Assembly: GCA_045804265.1 (NCBI GenBank)
Contig: JBJMNK010000030.1
Coordinates: 10,498 to 74,497, forward strand
Length of the DNA stretch: 64,000 nt
Source of the DNA: JABFXC01 sp045804265
GTDB lineage: Bacteria; Gemmatimonadota; Gemmatimonadetes; Gemmatimonadales; Gemmatimonadaceae
Direction of reading: 5' to 3'
Shown: positions 1 to 7,844 of the stretch, piece by piece
How positions within the stretch are numbered: the stretch's first letter is position 1
Layout: every line of letters starts with the position of its first letter
Made by a program: the position numbers and the translations under genes
Notes under the pieces: generated by a model
The model's database searches: none
Told to the model about the DNA's origin: nothing
Seen by the model: the letters and a program-made list of their open reading frames with translations, nothing else

Positions 1-1048
1 TCACGTCCTTGGGCAGGATCTGCTCGTTGAGCTCCTGCGTCTTCTTCTCCACACGCTTGAGGACGACCTGCGCCTGCTCCCCGGTGCGCATGAGGATCAC
101 GCCTTCGACCGCGTCATTCTGCTTGTTGAAGCCGAACTGCCCGAGCCGCGGCGCATAGCCGATCGTCACGGTCCCGATGTCGCGGACAAGCACGGGCGTC
201 CCGTTCTTCACCGCGAGGACGATCTTGCCGATGTCTTCCAGCGTCGAGACGCGACCGAGCCCGCGGACGTAGAAGAACTGCCCGCCCTCGGAATAGAAGC
301 CGCCGCCGGCGTTGGAGTTGTTCGCGCCTAACGCGTCGGAGACGTCGCTCACCGACAGCCCGGCGCCGGCCAGCTTGTTGGGATCGACCAGCACCTGGTA
401 CTGCATCGTCTCGCCGCCTAACGACGACATCTCGGCGACGCCGGGCACCGAGCGGTACGCCTTGTCGAGCACCCAGTCCTGCAGGATCTTCAACTCGCTC
501 GGGCTCCGGTCGTTGCTCTGCAGCACGTACCGGTAGACCAGCCCTGACGGCGAGAACGGCGCCTCGATGTCCGCGGTGACGCCGTCAGGCAGCCCCACTC
601 CGGCCAGGCGTTCGTAGACCTGCTGCCGGTCGAAATAGAGGTCGGTGTTGTCGGCGAACGTCATCCGCACGTTCGACAGCCCGTAGAGCGAGACCGAGCG
701 CGTGACCACCAGGTTCGGCAGCCCGCTCATCTGCGTCTCGATCGGCACCGTGATCAGCCGCTCGACCTCTTCGGCGGCATGCCCTGGCCACTGCGCGGTG
801 AGCTCCACGCCGGGCGAGCTGACGTCGGGATATGCGTCAACTGGAAGCCGTTTCAGCGACCAGATGCCGACCGCGATCAGGCCTAACGTCAGCAGCGCGA
901 CGAGCAGCGGCTGCGAGATCGCGGCCGCGACGAGGCTCTGGATCGCCCCACCCTTTGACTCGCCCGATGCATGGCCGGCGGCGCGGTCGTCGATGTGGAG
1001 CGGGTTCTCGCTCTCGCGCTGGCCCTCGGGAACGTCAGGGGTCGTCAC
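1..1048 (-). CDS. Heavy-metal efflux RND transporter, CusA/CzcA-like (3' end outside window)
   Basis: The visible 349 residues are the N-terminal third of an inner-membrane RND pump that drives metal ions out through an adaptor and a TolC-type channel. A first membrane helix is followed by the family-typical region LKRLPVDAYPDVS and by the periplasmic porter segment (SGLPNLVVTRSVSLYGLS; LPDGVTADIEAPFSPSGLVYRY). Full-length family members are about 1030-1050 residues, so two thirds lie beyond base 1. The start is a GTG whose bases overlap the upstream adaptor stop (GTGA, 1045-1048), a sign of translational coupling. An N-terminal extension of about 40 polar residues precedes the first helix. 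The metal specificity (Cu/Ag versus Co/Zn/Cd) cannot be decided here; the small His/Cys protein upstream mildly favours copper. Confidence 0.92.
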   Translation of the reverse strand, partial: MTTPDVPEGQRESENPLHIDDRAAGHASGESKGGAIQSLVAAAISQPLLVALLTLGLIAVGIWSLKRLPVDAYPDVSSPGVELTAQWPGHAAEEVERLITVPIETQMSGLPNLVVTRSVSLYGLSNVRMTFADNTDLYFDRQQVYERLAGVGLPDGVTADIEAPFSPSGLVYRYVLQSNDRSPSELKILQDWVLDKAYRSVPGVAEMSSLGGETMQYQVLVDPNKLAGAGLSVSDVSDALGANNSNAGGGFYSEGGQFFYVRGLGRVSTLEDIGKIVLAVKNGTPVLVRDIGTVTIGYAPRLGQFGFNKQNDAVEGVILMRTGEQAQVVLKRVEKKTQELNEQILPKDV

Positions 1049-2220
1049 TGGCTCTCCGCGAACTGGAGGAAGAGTGCACCGTCGCCGGCGACCTTGTCGC
1101 CAGGGTTGAGTCCTGACGCCACCTCGTAGTGATCGTCCACCCGCGAACCGAGCTCGATGCGCCGGCGGGCGAAGTCGTTGCCGCTTGCGACGTACACGAA
1201 GGGAAGGTTCTGCTCATCGCGCAGCACGGCTGACGCCGGAACCAGCAGCCCGTGATGCTCGTGCGCGGACTTGATCCGGACGCGGACGAACATGTCTCGC
1301 CGCAGCACGAGGTTGTTGTTCGGCGCGACGATCCGCACCGCGACCGCCTTCGACGCCGGATCGACCAGCGCCGCGACATAGTCCACGCGCCCGGGGATCG
1401 GCACCGGGCTCGCGTCCGTCGTGATCTCGGCGCCCTGGCCGACCGTCACGTCCTTGAGGTCGGGCGCGAACACGCTCGCGTTCACCCACATCGTGCTCAG
1501 GTCGGCGACGGTGAACGCCGGCGTGCTTCCGGCCGACAGCAGCTGGCCGGGGCTGATCAACTTCTCGACCACCGTGCCGGTGAGCGGAGCGCGGATCACT
1601 GCCTGGATCGGCGCCGCGCCGCCGTTCCGGATCGACTGTATCTGCGACTCCTCGACGCCTAACGCGCGCATCTGCTGCACCGCCGCCTCGAGGTCCGCTT
1701 CGGCCCCGGCGACGTCCGCCTGCGCCTGCTCGAGGTCTCCGCGCGCGATCGCGTCATTCTTGAACAGCACCGAGTCGCGGTCGGCGATCCGCTTCGCGTT
1801 GCGATACGCCGTCTGGGCCTTGCGGTAGGTCGCGACCCCTTCGGCGAAGTCCGGCGACGAGACGTAGGCGAGCGGCGCGCCCTTCGTCACCGTCGTCCCG
1901 GGGTTCACCAGCACTTGCGTGACGGGCCCCGAGACCGGCGACAGCACCTGCGTCGCACGGTCGCCGTTGAATGCGACGGTGCCGGTCGCCTCGACCATCG
2001 GCCGGAACGGCTCGGGCTGGACCGTTATGATGTTGATCCGCTGCCGCTGCTCGGGGCTGAGCGCGAGGGTCGCGCCGGTCGCGGTGGTGCCGCTGGTCGC
2101 GGCCGTCGCACCGGCCGCGGAGTCCGCGGTGGTCTTCGGCTTCGACGAGGAACAGCCGGCGAAGGTGCCCGCCGAGAGGAGGAGCGCGATCGCGCCGGTG
2201 GCTTTCATTGACGTAGTCAT
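1045..2220 (-). CDS. Efflux RND transporter periplasmic adaptor (HlyD/CusB-like lipoprotein)
   Basis: A 391-residue membrane-fusion protein that bridges the RND pump and the outer-membrane channel. The N-terminus is a lipoprotein signal with lipobox TFAGC (Cys22), then a Ser/Thr/Ala-rich linker. Typical adaptor segments follow: a first lipoyl half (PVSGPVTQVLVNPGTTVTKG), a coiled-coil hairpin (YRKAQTAYRNAKRIADRD) and a second lipoyl half (IRAPLTGTVVEKLISPGQ), then beta-barrel domains. Start and stop both overlap neighbours by 4 nt (2217-2220 and 1045-1048), placing it in the middle of a three-gene operon. I see no N-terminal metal-binding Met cluster that would prove a Cu/Ag role. Confidence 0.93.
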   Translation of the reverse strand: MTTSMKATGAIALLLSAGTFAGCSSSKPKTTADSAAGATAATSGTTATGATLALSPEQRQRINIITVQPEPFRPMVEATGTVAFNGDRATQVLSPVSGPVTQVLVNPGTTVTKGAPLAYVSSPDFAEGVATYRKAQTAYRNAKRIADRDSVLFKNDAIARGDLEQAQADVAGAEADLEAAVQQMRALGVEESQIQSIRNGGAAPIQAVIRAPLTGTVVEKLISPGQLLSAGSTPAFTVADLSTMWVNASVFAPDLKDVTVGQGAEITTDASPVPIPGRVDYVAALVDPASKAVAVRIVAPNNNLVLRRDMFVRVRIKSAHEHHGLLVPASAVLRDEQNLPFVYVASGNDFARRRIELGSRVDDHYEVASGLNPGDKVAGDGALFLQFAESQ

Positions 2221-3512
2221 CTGGTCTGCGGGGCGGTACCGAGTGGCGAGCGGCCGAGCGCCCGATCGAGATCGGCCCGCGCGGTGTTGGCGTTGGCGAG
2301 CGCTTCGGCGAGCTGCGCTTCGGCGTCGAGGAGCGCGCGGCGCGCGTCGATCACCTCGAGCGCGGAAGCGGCGCCGAGCTGGTAGCTGGTGGATGCGACG
2401 CGATAGGCATCCCGCGCCGCGGGCACCAGCTCGTCGCGGAGGAACTGCGCCTGTCGCATGGCGGTGCTCGCGTTTGCGTACGCCGAGCGGACATCCTGCA
2501 CGACCTGCGCACGCAGGTCGCGGTAGCCTGCCTCGAGCTCGCGCACGCGATGGCTCGACTCGGCGATCTCCCCCTTCGTGTGCTGCCAGAAGAGGAAGGG
2601 GATCGGCATGGCGATCCCGGTCGCGAACGCCGCAGCGTTAGGCTGGAGGTAGTCGCGGGTGACGCCGAAGGTGATGTCGGGGAGCCAGAATTCCTTCGCC
2701 AGGCTCGTGTTCGCCTGCTGCCCGCGAATCTGCTGGTTCAGCACAGCGAGCTCGGGACGGTCCGCAAGCGCGGTGGCTTCGGCGCTCGCCGAGTCGGGGA
2801 GCGGGGGCGGCACGTCGAGCGAGTCGGTGGGGACGATCGGCGCGAACGAGACGCGGCCGATTGCGCGATTGAGCGCGGTCTGCGCGTTCGCGATCTCGCG
2901 CTCGTTCGCGATCAGGTCGTTCTGCGAGCCGGCGACTTCCACTCGCGCCTTGATCACGTCCACGCGCGCGGCGGTGCCGGCGTCGAAGCGGGCCTGGGTG
3001 CGCTTGAGGAAGTCCTGCGACAGCGTCAGCGCCTCGGTGAGGTCGGTGCGCCGCCGCAGCGCGAGCAGGAGCTGGTCGTATGCCTGTGACGCGTCGAAGG
3101 CGACGAGCTGCTGCTGCAGGCGATAGTTCTGCTCGTTGGCGCGGATGTCGGCGACGCCGATCCGGTTCTGCAGCCGGAACTTGTCGGGGAAGGGCACCGC
3201 GAGGCCGACCTCGACCGGGCGCGTGCCGCCGCGATCGAAGCCGAAGAAGTGCGACTGCTCGTCGCTGGCGGCGGTGAGCGAGGGATCGGGAATCGCCACG
3301 CCCTGAACGCGACGAGCGCGCGCCTGCGCCGTCTGCTCGCGGGCGATGTCGAGCTGCGTGTTGCGCGCGAGCGCCTGGGCGATCGCCTGCGCGCGTGAGA
3401 GCGGCAGCGAATCGCCGCTGGCGCCGTTAGGCGCCGCCGGACCTGGTTGCTGCGCGGGAAGCTGCGTGGTTGCTGCTCCCGCGAAGCAGGCTGCGAGAAG
3501 CAGTCTGCGCAT
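2217..3512 (-). CDS. TolC/CusC-family outer-membrane efflux protein
   Basis: A 431-residue outer-membrane factor, the exit duct of the efflux system. I chose the ATG at 3512 because it starts a clean signal peptide (MRRLLLAACFAGAATTQLPA) with cleavage before QQPG; the 25 upstream in-frame residues are Arg-rich and unlike a signal. Two repeated alpha-helical coiled-coil halves carry the family-typical wording (ALARNTQLDIAREQTAQARA; LDRALGRSPLG near the C-terminus). It is first in the operon and its stop overlaps the adaptor start by 4 nt. No strong Shine-Dalgarno is seen before 3512. Confidence 0.92.
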   Translation of the reverse strand: MRRLLLAACFAGAATTQLPAQQPGPAAPNGASGDSLPLSRAQAIAQALARNTQLDIAREQTAQARARRVQGVAIPDPSLTAASDEQSHFFGFDRGGTRPVEVGLAVPFPDKFRLQNRIGVADIRANEQNYRLQQQLVAFDASQAYDQLLLALRRRTDLTEALTLSQDFLKRTQARFDAGTAARVDVIKARVEVAGSQNDLIANEREIANAQTALNRAIGRVSFAPIVPTDSLDVPPPLPDSASAEATALADRPELAVLNQQIRGQQANTSLAKEFWLPDITFGVTRDYLQPNAAAFATGIAMPIPFLFWQHTKGEIAESSHRVRELEAGYRDLRAQVVQDVRSAYANASTAMRQAQFLRDELVPAARDAYRVASTSYQLGAASALEVIDARRALLDAEAQLAEALANANTARADLDRALGRSPLGTAPQTR

Positions 3513-3637
3513 GAATTGTCGGTTCGAGTCGATCGGGCCTCGGGCCGGCCGGCGTCGATTGCCGGCAGCGCGATGCCACGGGTACATGTGGACGGCGGGA
3601 CAATCCCCGCGTCCGTGCTACGGATGTGTGGGTCGAC

Positions 3638-3979
3638 TCAGACCGCTGGTGGGGCGCGCGGGTTCGCGATCCCGCGCAGCGCGCCGCGATGCGGCGCGGC
3701 CAGCTCGTCGAACGCCTGGGCGACGTCGACGACGCCGGGCACGTCCGGGACCGGGCTCGCGGCGGGCGCCGCTCCGGTCGCGAGGAACTGGCAGAAGACG
3801 CACTCGGCGTCATGGACGCGGATGCAGCTGGCGTCGGTGGTCGCCTCGACGTGCGCGTGCGCACCGATGCTCGCCGTCGTGGCCACGGCATCCGCGGACA
3901 CGGCGAGGGTCGGCACTGCGAGCTGCAGTACCGCCCAAAGCATCACGATTGCGCGGAAGAAGCCGCGTCGAGGGACCAT
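3638..3979 (-). CDS. Small secreted His/Cys protein, DUF2946-like
   Basis: A 113-residue protein with one N-terminal hydrophobic segment (FFRAIVMLWAVLQLAVPTLA) that looks like a signal peptide or anchor. The exported part holds His residues (AHAHVEA) and a Cys pair in CVFCQF, with another Cys ten residues before. Proteins of this design (DUF2946-like) commonly sit beside copper-handling genes, and this one lies 125 bp upstream of the efflux operon in the same direction. A role in metal sensing or binding is inferred. The upstream-extended frame to 4129 was not used because it is basic, low-complexity and overlaps the opposite-strand gene start. Confidence 0.6.
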   Translation of the reverse strand: MVPRRGFFRAIVMLWAVLQLAVPTLAVSADAVATTASIGAHAHVEATTDASCIRVHDAECVFCQFLATGAAPAASPVPDVPGVVDVAQAFDELAAPHRGALRGIANPRAPPAV

Positions 3980-4127
3980 GAAGCGAACGTTAGTGCCTGA
4001 GGTCGGCGGTCCGCAACCGCGGTCCGCGATCAGCCTGTTGAAACCCCGATCACCCCGGGGAGTTCGCCGAGGTGGTACGTAGTTTGACGACTCGCCGCGG
4101 GGTTTGAAACCGGAACCGGAGGAGAGC

Positions 4128-4391
4128 ATGCCGCGTCAGCACCGCAACGTCGAAGGTGACAACGAACAGCGCCGCGCCCGAGCGCGGGAGGCGCGCGAGC
4201 AGGGAAAGCTTCCGAGCGAGGAAGGCGTCACGTTAGGCGCGAGCAAGCAGACGCGGAAGGCGAAGCCCGACGAGACGCACCAGGAGCGGCTCGAGACACG
4301 GGACAAGGGGAAGCGCGGGCCCGGCAGCTCGGGCAAGCCGCGACCGGGCAACCGCGACACGGACCCGAAGCGCACCGACCGCTGGGGGTGA
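4128..4391 (+). CDS. Small highly charged hypothetical protein
   Basis: An 87-residue, very hydrophilic protein rich in Arg, Lys, Glu, Asp and Gly with almost no hydrophobic residues, so probably disordered. The start at 4128 is supported by an excellent ribosome-binding site, GGAGGAG, a few bases upstream; the earlier in-frame ATG at 4104 has none. The last third is a KGKRGPGSSGKPRPGN-type basic tail. It ends in front of a strong bidirectional terminator. The composition resembles small stress-associated basic proteins, but I recognise no family. Confidence 0.65.
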   Translation: MPRQHRNVEGDNEQRRARAREAREQGKLPSEEGVTLGASKQTRKAKPDETHQERLETRDKGKRGPGSSGKPRPGNRDTDPKRTDRWG

Positions 4392-4395
4392 GCGT

Positions 4396-4428
4396 CGATG
4401 CGGGGGCGAGTCTCTCGCCCCCGCATCG
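4396..4428. terminator. Bidirectional terminator hairpin
   Basis: A perfect inverted repeat with 15-bp arms (CGATGCGGGGGCGAG, 4396-4410, and its complement, 4414-4428) around a 3-base loop TCT. It fills the gap between two convergent genes (ending at 4391 and 4429). No long T-tract follows, so it may act as a stem-dependent or shared terminator. Confidence 0.8.
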
Positions 4429-5460
4429 CTACTTCGCCGCTGCCTGACGTTCCGGCTCGACCTCGAGCGTCCGCGTCACGCCGTCCCGCAGCAGCACCAC
4501 CGTCTCGCGACGACCGATGCGCTCGTCGGTGAGAAGGGCGTGCAGGCCGTCCACGCTCGTCACTGCGAGGTCGCCATAGCGCACGATGATGTCACGGGCG
4601 CGAATTCCACCGCGTTCGGCCGGACTGCCACTCGCCACCTCGGTCACCAGCACGCCACCGCCGGCGGCGAGATGGCTCAGCTGCATCCGCCGGCGCGAGA
4701 GCCGCACCGACTGGCCGACCACTCCGAGATAGCTGCGCAGGACGCGACCATCGCGAATGAGTCGTGGGATCGCGAACCGTGCGGTGTTCACCGGGATCGC
4801 GAAGCAAATTCCCTGCGCGCCGGCGATCACCGCCGTGTTCACGCCGACGACACGTCCCCGAGCATCGACCAGCGGCCCACCGGAATTTCCCGGATTGAGC
4901 GCCGCGTCGGTCTGGATGATTCCGGCGATCAGCCGCCCCGACTTCGCGCGAATGCTGCGGCCGAGCGCGCTCACCACGCCGGCGGTCACCGTCGCCTGGA
5001 AGCCGAGTGGGTTGCCGATCGCGACGACGAGCTGCCCGGGACGCAGCGTGCTCGAGTCGCCAAGCTCCGCGCACACCAGTCCAGCCGCATCGAGGCGGAT
5101 CACCGCGAGGTCGCTCTCCGGATCGTCGCCGACCATCTCGGCGCGATGACTCGTGCCGTCGGCGAGCGTCGCGCGAATCGTTCGCGCACCGCTCACGACA
5201 TGGCTGTTGGTGAGCGCGAAGCCGTCGGGGGTGAAGACGAATCCCGAGCCGGTTCCGCCGCCGCGCTCGGCGCGATTGCGTCCGCGTCCGCGCGAGGGGA
5301 GCTCGACTTCGAGATGAACGACCGCCGGACTGACACGCTCGACCGCGCCGACCACGGCGGTGGAATAGGCGTCGAGGATCTCGGCCTCGGATGGAACAGC
5401 GTTAGGCGCGGGGTCGGGAAGGTCCGATCGCGCCGCGCCGGATGAAAGCAGTGTCAGCAT
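4429..5460 (-). CDS. S1C trypsin-like serine protease with PDZ domain (HtrA/Deg-like)
   Basis: A 343-residue HtrA-type protease. The catalytic triad reads directly: His87 in TNSHVVS, Asp117 in ESDLAV and Ser193 in GNSGGP. A single PDZ domain occupies about residues 240-335 (SYLGV start; SPAERGGIRARDIIVRYGD). Most relatives carry a signal peptide or membrane anchor; here the N-terminus is a short polar/mildly hydrophobic stretch with no convincing signal, so location is uncertain (cytoplasmic, or start misplaced). It is convergent with the small charged gene across a perfect hairpin. Confidence 0.9.
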   Translation of the reverse strand: MLTLLSSGAARSDLPDPAPNAVPSEAEILDAYSTAVVGAVERVSPAVVHLEVELPSRGRGRNRAERGGGTGSGFVFTPDGFALTNSHVVSGARTIRATLADGTSHRAEMVGDDPESDLAVIRLDAAGLVCAELGDSSTLRPGQLVVAIGNPLGFQATVTAGVVSALGRSIRAKSGRLIAGIIQTDAALNPGNSGGPLVDARGRVVGVNTAVIAGAQGICFAIPVNTARFAIPRLIRDGRVLRSYLGVVGQSVRLSRRRMQLSHLAAGGGVLVTEVASGSPAERGGIRARDIIVRYGDLAVTSVDGLHALLTDERIGRRETVVLLRDGVTRTLEVEPERQAAAK

Positions 5461-5631
5461 GCCCGTAGTTCTCCGTCAGGGGGCCCGCCGACGAACCGTC
5501 AGGATTCGGCCATCGTTCCCGATGCGCACGGCCGGGCGGCGTCTATCGCGGGGCGGTAGCCACCTGCATCTTCCGGCGGCAGAGTCTGACTGCCTTCATC
5601 GAACCGCTCGACGCACATCCAACAGCCTCGC

Positions 5632-7215
5632 ATGCACCGCCATTTCCGCACAGCCCTCGTCTTCGCGACCTCGATCGCCTGCCTGCTTCCCGGTGTCGCC
5701 GCGGCGCAGGACGCGCCAACCGGCGATCCGGTCATCCAGCGCATCTACCAGGAAGGGATGCAGCGCTCGCATGCGTCGCAGCTGGCCGAGGTGCTGATGG
5801 ACTCGATCGGCCCGCGACTCATGGGCTCGCCGCAGAATCGTGCGGCCAACGACTGGCTGGTGAAGACCTACCAGTCGTGGGGAATCAGCGCGAAGAACGA
5901 GCAGTATGGCACGTGGCGCGACTGGAAGCGCGGGCAGAGTCGGGTCGAGCTGCTCGCGCCACGGGCGCGGACGCTCGAGGCGACGATGCTGGCGTGGAGC
6001 GCGCCGACCCCGCGCGCGGGAGTCAGTGGTGAGGTCGTTATCATCCCATCCGCGAGCGTGACGAAGGACAGCGCGGGCTTCAATCGCTGGCTCGGCACGG
6101 TGAAGGGCAAGATCGTGATGATCTCCTTCCCCCAGCCGACCTGTCGTCCCGACAGCAGCTGGGCGCGCTGGGCGACCGAAGACTGGTTCACCGCGATGCG
6201 CGCCGAGCGCGACACGGCGATGACCGAGTGGCGCCAGCGCCTGACGGCGACCGGGCTCAACTCGCGCACGATCGCGCCAAAGCTCGATGCCGCAGGCGCT
6301 GTTGCGATCCTCACCAACACGTGGTCGCGCGGCTGGGGCGTCGACAAGATCTTCCTCGCCCGCAGCGAGAAGACGCCGACGTTCGACGTGAGCTGCGAGG
6401 ACTACAGCCTGCTGGCGCGCCTCGCGAGCAACAATCAGCACCCGACTGTCCGCGTCTTCGCCGAGGCGGAGCTGGCGCCGAAGGAATCGCCGGTCTACAA
6501 CACCGTCGCGACCGTTCCCGGCAGCTCGCTGCCTAACGAGTACGTGATGCTCTCGGCGCATCTCGATTCGTGGGACGGCGGCAGCGGTGCGACCGACAAC
6601 GGTACCGGCACGATCGTGATGCTCGAGGCGATGCGGATCCTGCACGCGGCGTATCCGCACCCGAAGCGCACGATCATCGCCGGTCACTGGAGCGGGGAAG
6701 AGGAGGGCGACATCGGCTCGGCGGCCTACGCGGCCGATCATCCCGACGTGATCAAGGGAATGCAGGTGCTGCTCAACCAGGACAACGGCACCGGCGAGAT
6801 CGACACCGTGCGCAGCGTCGGCTTCCTCGACGCCCCGGCGAGCTTCGCGTCATGGATGTCGCGCATGCCCGGCGACGTCACCCGTGGCGTGTACGTCGAC
6901 TTCCCCGGCTTTGCACACGACGAGAGCACCGACAGCGACGCCTTCGCCTGCCGCGACGCGCCAGCGTTCTTCCTCAACTCGTCGGACTGGGACTACAACG
7001 ACTACACCTGGCATACCAACCGCGACACGTACGACAAGATCAGCTGGGCGGCGGTGGAGAAGAACGCGACGCTGATCGCGATGCTCGCCTACGAAGCGTC
7101 GGAAGATCCGCAGAAGGTGTCGCGCGCGCGACGAGTGCCGCCACCCGATCATGCGCCGCCGAAGTGCGATACCCCGCCGCGGAGCTGGGCCGAGGTGCTG
7201 CGCGGCGCGCATTAG
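5632..7215 (+). CDS. Secreted M28-family zinc aminopeptidase/carboxypeptidase
   Basis: A 527-residue exported metallopeptidase with signal peptide ending VAAAQ. A PA-like insert lies in the middle. The co-catalytic zinc ligands of family M28 are visible: His310 (LSAHLDSWDG), Asp322 (GATDNGTG), the Glu pair around 356-357 (SGEEEGDIG), Asp384 (NQDNGTGE) and His461 (WHTNRDTYD). The order matches the M28 fold. It probably releases amino acids from peptides in the periplasm or outside. A gene-free repeat-rich region follows, so it is likely monocistronic. Confidence 0.93.
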   Translation: MHRHFRTALVFATSIACLLPGVAAAQDAPTGDPVIQRIYQEGMQRSHASQLAEVLMDSIGPRLMGSPQNRAANDWLVKTYQSWGISAKNEQYGTWRDWKRGQSRVELLAPRARTLEATMLAWSAPTPRAGVSGEVVIIPSASVTKDSAGFNRWLGTVKGKIVMISFPQPTCRPDSSWARWATEDWFTAMRAERDTAMTEWRQRLTATGLNSRTIAPKLDAAGAVAILTNTWSRGWGVDKIFLARSEKTPTFDVSCEDYSLLARLASNNQHPTVRVFAEAELAPKESPVYNTVATVPGSSLPNEYVMLSAHLDSWDGGSGATDNGTGTIVMLEAMRILHAAYPHPKRTIIAGHWSGEEEGDIGSAAYAADHPDVIKGMQVLLNQDNGTGEIDTVRSVGFLDAPASFASWMSRMPGDVTRGVYVDFPGFAHDESTDSDAFACRDAPAFFLNSSDWDYNDYTWHTNRDTYDKISWAAVEKNATLIAMLAYEASEDPQKVSRARRVPPPDHAPPKCDTPPRSWAEVLRGAH

Positions 7216-7844
7216 GCGGAGAGACGGCGGAACTGCGAGCGCGGTTCGTTGTGGTTTGTTACAGGAGCCACAGAGGGCACGGAGGGGGGGTCTCCATGAA
7301 CCGTCTGTGCTCCCTGTGATCATCCTCTCCGACTGCACAGGGTGCACGGACTGCTGTACGTCCATGGGGCAGTCCGCAGTATCCGTGTGATTGCAGTTCA
7401 AACTGCTTGAACGACAATCACGCGGATTACGCGGATTACGCGGATACTTCTCGCTTCAGCCAACCAAGAATCGGGATTGTGCTGAACTGTCGTGCGTACT
7501 GCTCTTGAATGCCGCAATCCCTGTCCTTCGCGCACCTCTTGGAATGCTTCTTCTGTTGATGCGCAGCGCCCTCACCAACTGTGTCAGCCAAGGAAGTATC
7601 CGGGTAATCCGCGGCATCCGCGAAATTGTAATTCAAACTGCTTGAACGACGATCATACGAGTGACCCGGACCACCCGGAACCGCTCGCGCCGCGACAGCC
7701 AATCACACGGCCCGAAGGATCCGTGCATCGCAGGCATCATCGTTTTTCAACTGCTCTGACCCCTTGAACTGGCCGAGTCTACCGAAAGGTGCCATTGTCA
7801 GCGCGGATCGTATCGCGTACCGACCACCTCGCATGGGAGCTCAT
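7216..7844. other. Gene-free region made of imperfect inverted repeats
   Basis: About 630 bp with no credible gene; the short open frames have unlikely compositions and no ribosome-binding sites. It is less GC-rich than its surroundings. At 7262-7316 there is an imperfect inverted repeat of CACAGAGGGCACGGAGG type. At 7351-7376 CGGACTGC pairs with GCAGTCCG. At 7397-7659 lies a MITE-like element described separately. The last approximately 100 bp before the oxidoreductase must contain its promoter, but I see no convincing -35/-10 pair. Confidence 0.6.
7415..7628. repeat. MITE-like element, copy 1, with 35-bp terminal inverted repeats
   Basis: The ends 7415-7449 and 7594-7628 are inverted copies matching at about 30 of 35 positions; each contains two or three GCGGATTAC-type units. 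Just outside lie direct repeats 7397-7424 and 7632-7659 (TTCAAACTGCTTGAACGAC, 19 of 19 identical, then 6 of 9). The inside has no coding capacity; GGGATTG and CAATCCC can pair within it. A related copy lies at 63631-63829. A non-autonomous mobile element or a folded RNA element are both possible. Confidence 0.6.

Noticed and set aside
7391..7767. Small open frames of 80-90 codons in the repeat region
   Set aside because: They arise from the repeat units, have no ribosome-binding sites and no protein-like composition.
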